DNA from: Anoxybacillus tepidamans PS2
GTDB taxonomy: Bacteria > Bacillota > Bacilli > Bacillales > Anoxybacillaceae
Assembly (NCBI RefSeq): GCF_000620165.1
Contig: NZ_JHVN01000002.1
Span: 220,487-284,486, forward strand
Direction: 5' to 3'
DNA: 64,000 nucleotides
The position numbers and the translations under genes were made by a program. Shown here piece by piece: positions 8,224 through 17,625 of the stretch (position 1 is the stretch's first letter; each line of letters starts with the position of its first letter). The notes under the pieces are model-generated. The model ran no database searches, was not told the DNA's origin, and saw only the letters and a list, made by a program, of their open reading frames with translations.

Positions 8224-9423
8224 ATGACGATTTCAAAACCATCTGTATATGAGCCGCTCACAGAAAGCGGAGCGATTTCCCTAGCGATCCGGTTAGGACT
8301 ATTTCCGGAAGGCACCCCATTAGCGTGCCGAGAGATCGGCGATGGAAATTTGAATCTCGTCTTTCATGTGGTCGATCAACAAACAAGAAAGGGCGTTATT
8401 ATTAAGCAAGCGCTGCCATACGCCAAAGTCGTTGGAGAAAGCTGGCCGCTCACCTTAAAGCGCGCCGTCATTGAAAGCAACGCATTGCGCACTTTTGCCA
8501 GCTATGTTCCGCAATATGTGCCAAAAGTATACTATTCCGATGAATCGCTTGCCATTACCGTCATGGAGGATTTATCACGCTTGCAAATTGTCCGCAAAGG
8601 GTTGATCGAAGGAAAAGTCTATCCGCTTCTTTCGGAGCATATTGGCGAATTTATTGCCAAAACATTGTTTTATACGTCCGATTTCGGCATGAATCAGCAA
8701 CAGAAAAAACAGCTTTCACAAAGCTTTGTCAATCCTGAATTATGCAAAATTACTGAAGATCTCGTCTTTACCGATCCGTTCTTTGATCACGAAACGAACA
8801 ATTTTGAAGACGAACTCCGAAGCGATGTGGAAACGCTTTGGGCGGACGATGCCCTTCACCTTGAAGTGGCCAAGTTGAAAAGAAAGTTCTTAACAGAAGG
8901 CGATGCGCTCATTCATGGCGACTTACATACGGGAAGCATTTTTGCAAGCGACACAGAAACAAAAGTAATCGACCCGGAGTTTGCCTTTTACGGACCGTTC
9001 GGATTTGATATTGGTCAATTTTTTGCGAACCTTCTCCTTAATGCGTTGTCCCGACCAGAACAAGAACAAGAGCCGTTACTTGCTCATGTTGAGAAAACAT
9101 GGAACGTATTTGCCGACGTGTTCTCCGCCCTTTGGGAACAGCACAACGTCGAACCGTATGCGAAAACGAAAGGGCTGCTTGAGGAAGTGCTGCGCCAAAC
9201 GTTCGTTGACGCCATCGGTTTTGCCGGCTGCGAAGTCATTCGTCGCACGATTGGCTTAGCGCACGTGGCCGATCTCGATGGAATCGAAGACAAAAATAGA
9301 CGTCTTCATGCTAAACAACGCGCCCTTGAGTTAGGAAGACGGCTCATTTTGCAGCGCCAATCCCTTAACAATGTGGGCGAGATCCGTTCCCTTTTCCTAC
9401 AGACATTCGTAACAACTCACTAA
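8224..9423 (+). CDS. mtnK: 5-methylthioribose kinase
   Basis: 399 codons. The ATG at 8224 lies eight bases after GGAGGG; the in-frame TTG at 8218 is too close to it. MtnK phosphorylates methylthioribose at C1 and belongs to the choline-kinase/aminoglycoside-phosphotransferase fold. The catalytic loop [10 protein letters not shown] and the metal-binding DPEFAFYGP that follows are clear, as is the N-terminal nucleotide loop around [11 protein letters not shown]. First gene of the operon behind the second SAM-I riboswitch. Confidence 0.96.
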   Translation: MTISKPSVYEPLTESGAISLAIRLGLFPEGTPLACREIGDGNLNLVFHVVDQQTRKGVIIKQALPYAKVVGESWPLTLKRAVIESNALRTFASYVPQYVPKVYYSDESLAITVMEDLSRLQIVRKGLIEGKVYPLLSEHIGEFIAKTLFYTSDFGMNQQQKKQLSQSFVNPELCKITEDLVFTDPFFDHETNNFEDELRSDVETLWADDALHLEVAKLKRKFLTEGDALIHGDLHTGSIFASDTETKVIDPEFAFYGPFGFDIGQFFANLLLNALSRPEQEQEPLLAHVEKTWNVFADVFSALWEQHNVEPYAKTKGLLEEVLRQTFVDAIGFAGCEVIRRTIGLAHVADLDGIEDKNRRLHAKQRALELGRRLILQRQSLNNVGEIRSLFLQTFVTTH

Positions 9424-9441
9424 ACGAAAGGAAGAAATTAT

Positions 9442-10503
9442 ATGGCTCAGTCATTTTCCATTCCGCGATCAGTCGAATGGAACGATACACATATTACGAT
9501 TTTAAACCAACAAAAGCTCCCTTTAACGACTGAATATTTGGAATTAAGGGAAATTTCTGATGTACGGGACGCCATTGCTACCTTGAAAGTTCGCGGCGCT
9601 CCAGCCATCGGAATCACAGCTGCATATGGCCTTGCGTTGGCCGCACAAAGCTATCAAACTAGCTCGATCGAAGAGTTTCGCACCTTGCTGCAAAAAGATC
9701 GAGATTACTTGGCAAGCGCACGACCAACCGCTGTCAACCTATTTTGGGCGCTTGACCGGCTTGTCGCAAGCGTGGCGCACGCTTCTTCCGTCAACGAAGC
9801 CAAAACCGTGCTCGTTCACGAAGCGATTTGCATTCAAATCGAGGATGAAAGCACTTGCCGTTCCATCGGGGAACATGCGCTTTCCCTCTTTCAAAATAGG
9901 GACCGCATTTTAACGATTTGCAATGCGGGATCGATTGCAACGGCCCGCTACGGAACGGCGCTTGCTCCCTTTTATTTAGCGAAGGAGAAAGGAATCCATC
10001 TTCATGTCTACGCTCTAGAGACGCGACCAGTTTTGCAAGGTGCGAGACTGACCGCTTGGGAGCTATTGCAAGCGGGGATCGATGTCACGCTGATTACCGA
10101 CAATATGGCTGCGCAAACGATGCAAACAAAACAGATTAGCGCCGTCATCGTCGGCGCTGACCGCATCGCCGCAAACGGTGATACGGCCAATAAAATCGGC
10201 ACATTCGGCCTCGCGCTGCTCGCTCGAGCGTTCGGTATTCCGTTTTATGTGGCAGCCCCTCTTTCAACGATTGATTTGACGACAAAAACGGGAGAAGACA
10301 TCCCGATTGAGGAACGCGCCCCGGAAGAAGTGACCCATTTCGCTGGCATACGTGTTGCTCCTGAAGGTGTGAACGTCTATAACCCTGCCTTTGACGTTAC
10401 ACCTCACGAACTCATTACGGCGATTATCACAGAAAAGGGCATCATACGCGGCAATTACAGCACGACATTATCGACACTGTTTAAGGAGGAAGCACATCAA
10501 TGA
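9442..10503 (+). CDS. mtnA: Methylthioribose-1-phosphate isomerase
   Basis: 353 codons starting 18 bp after mtnK behind GAAAGGAAGAA. It isomerises methylthioribose 1-phosphate to the ribulose form and is related to eIF2B subunits. The catalytic Cys160 (TICNAGS) and Asp240 ([18 protein letters not shown]) fall at the residue numbers known for B. subtilis MtnA, and the N-terminal VRGAPAIG motif is present. Its TGA overlaps the start of the next gene (ATGA), coupling it to the transporter genes. Confidence 0.96.
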   Translation: MAQSFSIPRSVEWNDTHITILNQQKLPLTTEYLELREISDVRDAIATLKVRGAPAIGITAAYGLALAAQSYQTSSIEEFRTLLQKDRDYLASARPTAVNLFWALDRLVASVAHASSVNEAKTVLVHEAICIQIEDESTCRSIGEHALSLFQNRDRILTICNAGSIATARYGTALAPFYLAKEKGIHLHVYALETRPVLQGARLTAWELLQAGIDVTLITDNMAAQTMQTKQISAVIVGADRIAANGDTANKIGTFGLALLARAFGIPFYVAAPLSTIDLTTKTGEDIPIEERAPEEVTHFAGIRVAPEGVNVYNPAFDVTPHELITAIITEKGIIRGNYSTTLSTLFKEEAHQ

Positions 10504-11630
10504 AACGAGTAAAATCATTTTTGTTCGCCGGCTTCATATTCGGCACTATAGTTACGGGATGCACGAACGAGCAAGACGCGATGAGTTCAAAGCCGGCGAA
10601 ACAAGAAAGCACAAAGAAAACAACAGCAGTCAACACATCGTCGGAACAGACCGCCATCCCAGAAAAACTAAAAAAGCCGATCAAAATCGCGGCCATTATG
10701 CAAATGTCGATCGGCACCTTCTCGTCGCAATATATTTCTGGCGTGAAGGAACAAGTGCAAAAATTTGGCGGAGACGTGCAAATTTACAACGCAGACAACG
10801 ATTTAACAAAAATGGCCTCCTACGTTGAAACAGCGATTACGCAAAATGTCGATGCCATTCTTTTAGATCACGGGCGGGCCGATGCGTTAAAAGGCCCTGT
10901 AGAAAAAGCAGTCGCCAAAGGCATTCCTGTCGTCGCATTTGATAACGATTTAAACATCCCGGGCGTTACCGTCATCGACCAAGACGACTATAGCCTCGCT
11001 TGGAAAACATTGAAAACATTAGCCGAAGATTTGAATGGAGAAGGAAACATCGTTACCATTTGGGTCGGCGGCTTTACCCCGATGGAGCGGCGCCACGTTA
11101 TTTATGACGCCTTTAAAAAGCGCTATCCAAACATTAAAGAAGTGGCTAAATTCGGAACCGCCAGCGCCAATACAGCATTAGACACACAAACGCAAATGGA
11201 AGCGATTCTTAAAAAATATCCAAATAAAGGCGATATCGATGCAGTGTTTGCAACGTGGGATGAATTCGCTAAAGGGGCCACGCGCGCTATTCAACAAGCC
11301 GGACGCAATGAAATTAAAGTATATGGCATCGATTTAAGCGATGAAGACTTGCAAATGATGCAGCAACCAAACAGCCCGTGGGTGGCAACGACCGCCACCG
11401 ATCCAGCCGAAGTCGGCCGCGTGCAAGTGCGGTTTGCCTATCAAAAAATAGCCGGCGAGAAAACACCGAATATTTATTCCCTTGAGCCGCATTTAGTTAA
11501 ACAAGCCGATTTGCCTAACAAGCAAATTTCCATGAAATCTCTTCATGAGTATATTGCCGGCTGGGGCCAGTCAAACGTGGCGATTTCTCCTTGGATGAAA
11601 ACGCTCGAAGAACAGGGGAAAACGAAATGA
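10500..11630 (+). CDS. Sugar-binding lipoprotein of a ribose-type ABC importer (probable methylthioribose)
   Basis: 376 codons overlapping mtnA by four bases. The signal peptide ends in a lipobox (GTIVTGC), so the mature protein is tethered outside the membrane. After a lysine- and serine-rich linker comes a periplasmic-binding-protein type 1 fold ([20 protein letters not shown], then [12 protein letters not shown] and VVAFDNDL), the RbsB/LacI-like class that binds pentoses and hexoses. Translational coupling to mtnK-A and control by the same S-box strongly suggest the ligand is 5-methylthioribose. The family alone would allow other sugars. Confidence 0.85.
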   Translation: MKRVKSFLFAGFIFGTIVTGCTNEQDAMSSKPAKQESTKKTTAVNTSSEQTAIPEKLKKPIKIAAIMQMSIGTFSSQYISGVKEQVQKFGGDVQIYNADNDLTKMASYVETAITQNVDAILLDHGRADALKGPVEKAVAKGIPVVAFDNDLNIPGVTVIDQDDYSLAWKTLKTLAEDLNGEGNIVTIWVGGFTPMERRHVIYDAFKKRYPNIKEVAKFGTASANTALDTQTQMEAILKKYPNKGDIDAVFATWDEFAKGATRAIQQAGRNEIKVYGIDLSDEDLQMMQQPNSPWVATTATDPAEVGRVQVRFAYQKIAGEKTPNIYSLEPHLVKQADLPNKQISMKSLHEYIAGWGQSNVAISPWMKTLEEQGKTK

Positions 11631-13162
11631 GCGGCCTTTTTATGAAAAGTATTTATAAGTCGTTTGGCAATGTTCCTGTGTTAAAAGGCGTGAACTTTCA
11701 TGTGCAAAAAGGGGAGGTTCACGCCCTTTTAGGAATGAATGGGGCGGGAAAGAGCACTTTAATGAAAATTTTAGCCGGCGATCTGTCCGCCAACGAAGGG
11801 ACGATTACGATTGATGGGGCCGATTATCGCTTTTCTTCCCCGGCCGATGCCAAAAAAGCAGGCATCGGGCTCGTTGTTCAAGAAGTCGATACAGCTCTTT
11901 TTCCTTCATTACCCGTATATGAAAACATTGTAGCTGATGATATCGTCAACGCGAAACGGCAACCGCTCTTATCAAGAAAACAACAAAAGCAGCAGGCGGA
12001 GAAGCTGCTAGAGCAAGTCGGATTATCGCTTCCGCTTCATAAGCCAATTCAAACATGCACGTTGCATGAAAAACAACTGATCGTGCTAGCGAAAGTACTA
12101 TCTTCTTCCGCCCGTTACATCATTTTAGATGAACCGACCGCTGCGTTAAGCGAAGTGGAAACAAAACGCCTTTTTCAAATTATTAAACAATTAAAAGCTC
12201 AAGGCGTGTCGTTCATCTATATTTCTCACAAGCTTAAGGAAGTGAAAGAAATTTGCGATCGGGTGACGATTTTACGCGATGGAATAGTCGTTCATTCTGG
12301 AAATGCCGCACAACTCTCCATCGAAGACATGATCAGTCATATGATCGGACGTTCTTACGAGCGAAACGAAAAGGCCAAGCGCGCGTACAGCGACGAAGTA
12401 GCTTTTGAAGTGAAGCAATTGCACATCGCAAAAACCAATACGACCGTGGATCTACAAATACGTAAGGGAGAAATCGTCGGAATTGCCGGATTGGCTGGAG
12501 CCGGAAAAACCGAGTTTGCGGAAAGCATTTTGGCCGCTACGAAAACGTCAGGTGAATGGTTCATTCATGGCAAACGGTATACATTTTCCTCTCCACAGGA
12601 AGCAATCGCTGCGGGGATTTGCTTTATTCCAGAAGAGAGACGAAAACAAGGATTGTTTTTACGTGAAACAGTCCGTACTAATTTAACCGTCCGCTTATTG
12701 CCCTTGTTAGCAAAATGGCAATGGATTTTAAGGAAAAAAGAAGAAGAAGTCGCCCAGCAACTCATCGAAACGCTACGCATTCATCCTCCTTTTCCGCATG
12801 CGATCGTTCAACATTTAAGCGGCGGCAATCAGCAGAAAGTCGTCATCGGTAAATGGCTCCACACAAACGGAGATGTGTTTATTTTCGACGAGCCGACAAA
12901 AGGGATTGATATTAATGCAAAAACCGAAGTATTTTCTATTATCCGTTCCCTCGCCGATAAAGGAAAAGCGGTGCTGTACATGACAAGCGAATTTCAAGAA
13001 CTGCTTGACATTGCGGATACGATTTACGTCATGGCGAACGGACGGCTCATCCGACGTTTCGCGGCGGAAACAACAACATATGAACAACTTATCTATTATA
13101 GCAGCGGAGGTGGCGAAAATGGCTCAAACAATGCTCTCGCCCGTGAAGCGGTCTCCTCTTAA
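11627..13162 (+). CDS. RbsA-type ABC ATPase with two nucleotide-binding domains
   Basis: 511 codons from the ATG at 11627, overlapping the binding-protein stop (ATGA). Both halves carry ATPase motifs. The first has GMNGAGKST and YIILDEPTA with a degenerate signature (TLHEKQLIVLAKVL). The second has a degenerate Walker A (GLAGAGKTEF), the canonical LSGGNQQKVVIGKWL signature and VFIFDEPTKGID. This asymmetry is normal for RbsA, MglA and XylG. It powers the importer formed with its neighbours. Its 3' end overlaps the permease gene by 44 bp. Confidence 0.9.
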   Translation: MSGLFMKSIYKSFGNVPVLKGVNFHVQKGEVHALLGMNGAGKSTLMKILAGDLSANEGTITIDGADYRFSSPADAKKAGIGLVVQEVDTALFPSLPVYENIVADDIVNAKRQPLLSRKQQKQQAEKLLEQVGLSLPLHKPIQTCTLHEKQLIVLAKVLSSSARYIILDEPTAALSEVETKRLFQIIKQLKAQGVSFIYISHKLKEVKEICDRVTILRDGIVVHSGNAAQLSIEDMISHMIGRSYERNEKAKRAYSDEVAFEVKQLHIAKTNTTVDLQIRKGEIVGIAGLAGAGKTEFAESILAATKTSGEWFIHGKRYTFSSPQEAIAAGICFIPEERRKQGLFLRETVRTNLTVRLLPLLAKWQWILRKKEEEVAQQLIETLRIHPPFPHAIVQHLSGGNQQKVVIGKWLHTNGDVFIFDEPTKGIDINAKTEVFSIIRSLADKGKAVLYMTSEFQELLDIADTIYVMANGRLIRRFAAETTTYEQLIYYSSGGGENGSNNALAREAVSS

Positions 13163-14117
13163 TTTTTTATATAAACACGGGACGTTGCTCGCAATTTTTG
13201 TTGTCATTATCTATTTTAGCTTAACGCTGGACCGTTTTTTAACATACGAAAACTTTGGTGATATTTTGCGTTCCATTTCCATCGTGACGCTTGTGGCAAT
13301 TGGCATTACCTTCTCGCTCATCGTCGATGGATTTGACTTATCGGTTGGTTCGACCGTGAGTCTGGCAACAATCGCAAGCGCGGCAGCTCTTGTTTTGTAT
13401 CGACAAGAAATTTTCGTAACTCTCCTTGTCCCGCTTTTACTAGGAGTAGCGATCGGTCTTTTAAACTCGTTGCTCATTATTAAGCTCAAACTTCCTGATT
13501 TGCTTGCGACGCTAGCGACGATGTATGCAGTAAACGGAATTCAACTCACTTATACGAAAGGGTTTTCGATCTACAACGATATGCCGCTTCCTGACGGCGG
13601 AACGGCACCGGGTAAGTTTATCCCATCGTTCCTATTTATCGGCCAAGGAGAAATAGGAGGCATTCCGTTTTCAGTTTTGCTGATGTTGCTTGTGGTTGCT
13701 TTTACTCATTTATTTTTGACCTATACAAAGCCCGGACGCCTATTTTACATGACCGGGGAAAACCGGGAAGCTGCTCGCCTCGCAGGAATTCCTGTCAACC
13801 GCTACCGCACTTACGCATATATCATAAGCGGCTTTTTTGCCGCGCTTGGCGGCATCGTCCTTGCTTCTCGCATCGGAACAGGCCAAGTGTCCGCAGGGGC
13901 ATCATTTTTAATGGATGGAGTAGCGGCTGCGTATATCGGTTTTTCCGTCTTCGGCGCAGGGAAGCCAAACGTCATCGGCACACTATTTGGGTCGATTTTA
14001 ATCGGTGTTCTTCTAAATGGATTGACTATGATGAACGTTCCGTACTATGCGCAAGATATTATTAAAGGAGCGATTTTAGTAGGGGCACTAGCATTGTCTC
14101 ATGTACAAAAGAAATAG
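13119..14117 (+). CDS. RbsC-type ABC permease
   Basis: 332 codons from the ATG at 13119, behind GGAGGTGGC and inside the end of the ATPase gene; the open frame extends upstream only as an overlap. It has about eight to ten hydrophobic segments. The BPD_transp_2 features are present: LIVDGFDLSVGSTVSLA early on, and the loop TGENREAARLAGIPVNRYR late in the protein, which contacts the ATPase. Only one permease gene is present, so it probably forms a homodimer. It is the last transporter gene of the S-box operon. Confidence 0.9.
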   Translation: MAQTMLSPVKRSPLNFLYKHGTLLAIFVVIIYFSLTLDRFLTYENFGDILRSISIVTLVAIGITFSLIVDGFDLSVGSTVSLATIASAAALVLYRQEIFVTLLVPLLLGVAIGLLNSLLIIKLKLPDLLATLATMYAVNGIQLTYTKGFSIYNDMPLPDGGTAPGKFIPSFLFIGQGEIGGIPFSVLLMLLVVAFTHLFLTYTKPGRLFYMTGENREAARLAGIPVNRYRTYAYIISGFFAALGGIVLASRIGTGQVSAGASFLMDGVAAAYIGFSVFGAGKPNVIGTLFGSILIGVLLNGLTMMNVPYYAQDIIKGAILVGALALSHVQKK

Positions 14118-14202
14118 GAAAGTTTCCCCATCGGCTTATCAGAAAATTTATGATATGATGAAATTACTAGAGCATTTGTCTTATGAACGGGGGAACAGAC
14201 CA

Positions 14203-14658
14203 ATGACGGCAGCAGCAACGCTCACTCATCTATTAAATAGTGCAATTCATTCAATTAAAACAGTCATTCCTGCAGGGATTGAGATTGAAAAGCCAACGTT
14301 ATATAATTCAAATTCGATTCGTTCGTCTTTATCCGTGCTCATTGGGATTACTGGACAAGTTCACGGGCAACTCGTGCTTGCAGGAACAAATGACCTTTTT
14401 GCGCAAATTAGCCAGATGATGTATGGAATGACACTCGAAGGAGAAATGCTTGAATCATTCACATGCGAACTCGGAAATATGATTGCTGGACAATTGGTTA
14501 CCCATGCATCCGGTCAACAAATGACAATGGATATTACCCCGCCTACACTTCTTATCGGGGAAGCAAGCGTCAAAGGATTCCAAAAAGCGATCGTTGTTCC
14601 CGCTAATATTGAAACGAAAGGAACGTTAAACGTTATTGTCACGCTGCATAATCAATGA
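14203..14658 (+). CDS. CheX/CheC-like chemotaxis phosphatase-family protein
   Basis: 151 codons from the ATG at 14203 (weak GGGGGAAC ribosome site); the longer frame starting inside the permease gene looks non-coding. It has the compact alpha/beta CheX-CheC fold with SLSVLIGITGQVHGQLVLAG and the helix ESFTCELGNMIAGQLVT, where Glu and Asn are the residues CheX uses against CheY phosphate. No chemotaxis operon is near. It follows the permease by 85 bp, so it may share the mtn transcript or have its own promoter. Its target is unknown. Confidence 0.75.
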   Translation: MTAAATLTHLLNSAIHSIKTVIPAGIEIEKPTLYNSNSIRSSLSVLIGITGQVHGQLVLAGTNDLFAQISQMMYGMTLEGEMLESFTCELGNMIAGQLVTHASGQQMTMDITPPTLLIGEASVKGFQKAIVVPANIETKGTLNVIVTLHNQ

Positions 14659-14660
14659 AT

Positions 14661-14698
14661 AGAAAAACTAGAAGCAATTTACGCTTCTAGTTTTTCTA
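14661..14698. terminator. Bidirectional terminator between the CheX-like gene and ogt
   Basis: AGAAAAACTAGAAGC at 14661-14675 pairs with GCTTCTAGTTTTTCT at 14683-14697. With A and T tracts on both sides it serves the convergent genes ending at 14658 and 14699. Confidence 0.88.
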
Positions 14699-15193
14699 TT
14701 AGTTTACGTATTTGGATTCCATTTGCAATAATGCTTCCTTCACATCTGTTCGCTGGCCGGCGTAGCCAGTTAATGCGCGGTTTTTCCCGATGACCCGATG
14801 ACACGGGACGATAATCGCCAGTTCGTTCGCTCGATTGGCTTGACCGACCGCCCTTACCGCTTTTGGATGGCCGATTTTTTCCGCGATTTCGCTATAGCTC
14901 ACTGTCTTTCCATAAGGAATGTCACAAAGAGCTGTCCATACCTTTTCTTGAAAAGGCGTTCCCTTCCATTTTAAAGGCAATTGAAACTGCTTCCGCTTTC
15001 CGCAAAAATATTCATCAAACTGATGCAACGCCTCTTGAAGTAAAGAAGATTCGCTTTTTACCATTTCATATTGTTCATGCAGCTTTTCCCAGCCATCTTC
15101 AAAAAGTTCGACATTTACAATCGCTTCTCCATCGGAAACGATATAAATCGTTCCAAGTTGCTTTGATTTATAAATATTGTACTCTCGTTTCAT
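14699..15193 (-). CDS. ogt: Methylated-DNA--protein-cysteine methyltransferase
   Basis: 164 codons from the ATG at 15193, behind GAGGGGTAGC and two bases after the kinE stop; the longer frame inside kinE is a shadow. It removes methyl groups from O6-methylguanine in a suicide reaction. The acceptor cysteine lies in IVPCHRVIG, followed by TGYAGQ, and the DNA-binding helix includes GHPKAVRAVGQANRANELA. Order next to kinE and the mtn genes is as in B. subtilis. Confidence 0.95.
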   Translation of the reverse strand: MKREYNIYKSKQLGTIYIVSDGEAIVNVELFEDGWEKLHEQYEMVKSESSLLQEALHQFDEYFCGKRKQFQLPLKWKGTPFQEKVWTALCDIPYGKTVSYSEIAEKIGHPKAVRAVGQANRANELAIIVPCHRVIGKNRALTGYAGQRTDVKEALLQMESKYVN

Positions 15194-15194
15194 G

Positions 15195-17405
15195 CTACCC
15201 CTCTTTTTCCACGCGCTCAATCGGCAGCGTAATATGAAACGTCGTTCCGACGCCCACTTCACTTTCAACATTAATTCTTCCTTGATGTTCTTCAATAATT
15301 TTATAACTAACCATTAACCCTAGTCCAGTTCCCCGCTCTTTTGTCGTATAGAAAGGCTCGCCAAGCTTTTTTATTTTGTCTTGCGGAATTCCGCAGCCTT
15401 GGTCCGTTACGGAAATACGAATAAAATGCAAATCGATGTTTTGGATGCGCACATGGACTTCTCCGCCTTTTGGCATCACTTCAATTGCATTTTTTAAGAT
15501 GTTAATAAATACTTGCTTTAACTGATTCGGCTCACAATAAATAAACGGTATATGCTCTTCGAAATCAGCAATAATTTGCACATTGTGCATCATCGCCTGC
15601 GCACTGATCAAGTCAATCGTGTCCTTCATAATTTTACACACATCGTTTTGCTGGTATTGAACAGCCTGCGGCTTGGCAAGAACAAGGAATTCGGTAATAA
15701 TCGACTCGATCCGCTTAAGCTCTGACATAATGACATTAAAATACATGGAATAATCTTCGCTAATGCTGCCCTGCAGCAACTGAATAAATCCTTTTAAAGC
15801 CGTCATCGGGTTGCGAATTTCATGGGCAATTCCCGCCGCCAACTCGCCTACTACATTAAGCGTATCGGATTTGCGCAATTGCCATTCTAACTCTTTTTTC
15901 TCCGTAATATCACGAAGCATCATCATCCCGACGTTCGGAATAATGTCTTTTTTCAGAGAAATTTCAATAATTTTTTGCTCGCCCTCTTTTGTGACAATTG
16001 TCATCTCTGCATACGCATTGCCTAATTGTTCACATTGTTTAATCAATTTGTAAAACAATTTTTGCTCTTTTTCAGGAACCCAGTTGACAAAAGGTTTATT
16101 AAGCAATTGCTGTTTTGTCGCTTGAAAAATTTCGCAAGCAATTGGATTCACATCTAAAATGCGGTATTCGTCTCCCCATAACACAATTCCATTCATCGAA
16201 TGGTCAAAGATGCTACGGAACTTTTGTTCGCTCTCCTGCAATTCCTTTTCCATCTTTCTTCGTTCAGTGACATTGCGGAAAATGGCTAAATGATATCCAT
16301 CGATAACCCCTTGTTTCATCGTGAATTCTAGCTGTTTGTCTTCACCGTTCGGCATATGGAAAGTAAGCTCATCACGGATTTCGCCCGTTTTCCGAAATTG
16401 CTGAAACACATGGCATACTTTTTCGTCATTATGATCAATGAAATCAAGCAAGTTTCTTCTCACAAGCAGATTAAGGGGCAATTCAAAGGTGCGGCTAGCA
16501 GCGGGATTCGCATTAACAATGTGTCCATAATCATTCCAAATAAGAATGGCTTCGTGTGCTTGTTCAAACATCGCTCGAAACCGTTCTTCGCTTTTTTGTA
16601 ATTTGATTTCCATGTTTTTCTTTTCTGTAACATCTCGCATAATCGCCATGTAAAAACCGCTATATACATTCGATGTCATAGTCAGCTCAAACATTTTCAC
16701 CGTACCATCAAATCGGACAAATGACAGCTCTCCCTTTGCCGTCCCCTTTTCCTTGAGTTCGGTAAGAAGCTGTACAAAATCGTCTTTACACTCTTGGGCA
16801 ACAAATTGTTGAAACGATAGGTTCAATAGCTTCGCTTTTTCTAGATTTAAACTCGCGCAAAAAGCCGGGTTGACATCGATAAATCTCCCGAATTCATCAA
16901 AAATGATGATGCTGTCTACTGCCCGATTAAATACGTCTTTAAATAAAAACTCATTGATAATCCGTTCCCGCTCGAGCGCCTTCCGCGACGAGATATCCCG
17001 CATGATGGCCAAATCAAATTGGCTAAATGCATCCTTTTTCATCGAAAATTCAATATGTTTAATTTTTCCATTCATCAACTTAAGCAATAGCTCGTCACTA
17101 AACGAACCGAATTTATGTAACATAGATTGCTGGAACGCTAGAATATCCGGCGGAACCAATTCAAGAAATAAAGTAAATGGCTGCCCGATTAACTCCTTTT
17201 TTTCCATTTCAAAAAGCTGGCATGCTGCCTCGTTCACTTCAACAAATCGACCTTCTTTATTAAATATGACAATCGCGTCTAGCGACCTTTCAAAAATAAT
17301 GGAGTATCCGCTTAACTGTTCTTTTAATCTCTTATTTTCTTCTTCTAATGACTTTACATCTATAATTAAATCTTGTTCCCCTCGATGAGAAAGGTCGTTG
17401 TTCAC
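15195..17405 (-). CDS. kinE: Multi-PAS sensor histidine kinase, KinE-like
   Basis: 736 codons, GTG start at 17405 behind AAGGAGAGGTG. After a short coiled coil there are four PAS domains in tandem, beginning around residues 25, 150, 275 and 400, each with a DAI-F/VNPA pattern and a final R(D/N)(V/I)(S/T). Then come the phosphoacceptor helix GIAHEIRNPMTALKGFIQLL and the ATPase boxes (NQLKQVFINILKNA, DQGCGIP, GTGLGLMVSYKI). There is no membrane segment, so it senses inside the cell. Length and position next to ogt match B. subtilis KinE, one of the kinases feeding the sporulation phosphorelay. Confidence 0.88.
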   Translation of the reverse strand: MNNDLSHRGEQDLIIDVKSLEEENKRLKEQLSGYSIIFERSLDAIVIFNKEGRFVEVNEAACQLFEMEKKELIGQPFTLFLELVPPDILAFQQSMLHKFGSFSDELLLKLMNGKIKHIEFSMKKDAFSQFDLAIMRDISSRKALERERIINEFLFKDVFNRAVDSIIIFDEFGRFIDVNPAFCASLNLEKAKLLNLSFQQFVAQECKDDFVQLLTELKEKGTAKGELSFVRFDGTVKMFELTMTSNVYSGFYMAIMRDVTEKKNMEIKLQKSEERFRAMFEQAHEAILIWNDYGHIVNANPAASRTFELPLNLLVRRNLLDFIDHNDEKVCHVFQQFRKTGEIRDELTFHMPNGEDKQLEFTMKQGVIDGYHLAIFRNVTERRKMEKELQESEQKFRSIFDHSMNGIVLWGDEYRILDVNPIACEIFQATKQQLLNKPFVNWVPEKEQKLFYKLIKQCEQLGNAYAEMTIVTKEGEQKIIEISLKKDIIPNVGMMMLRDITEKKELEWQLRKSDTLNVVGELAAGIAHEIRNPMTALKGFIQLLQGSISEDYSMYFNVIMSELKRIESIITEFLVLAKPQAVQYQQNDVCKIMKDTIDLISAQAMMHNVQIIADFEEHIPFIYCEPNQLKQVFINILKNAIEVMPKGGEVHVRIQNIDLHFIRISVTDQGCGIPQDKIKKLGEPFYTTKERGTGLGLMVSYKIIEEHQGRINVESEVGVGTTFHITLPIERVEKEG

Positions 17406-17625
17406 TTCTCTCACCTCTCCTTCCCCCTGCCACAACATCTCAATTTTTTATATATTCTCTATAAAAAATAGGACTCCTCCTACATACTTCGAAAAAATTT
17501 CCTGCCAATCGACCGTTTTTTCCATTTATATTTTGACAAAACTATGATATATTAAACTGTTGTTTTCCTATTGCATAATTGTTTTAATGCTCATTCAAAT
17601 AGATATGATTGAAGGAGTTTTTCCA

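Noticed and set aside
13005..13118. N-terminal extension of the permease frame inside the ATPase gene
   Set aside because: The ATG at 13119 has a better ribosome site and gives a normal RbsC-like N-terminus. The extension is a shadow of the ATPase frame.
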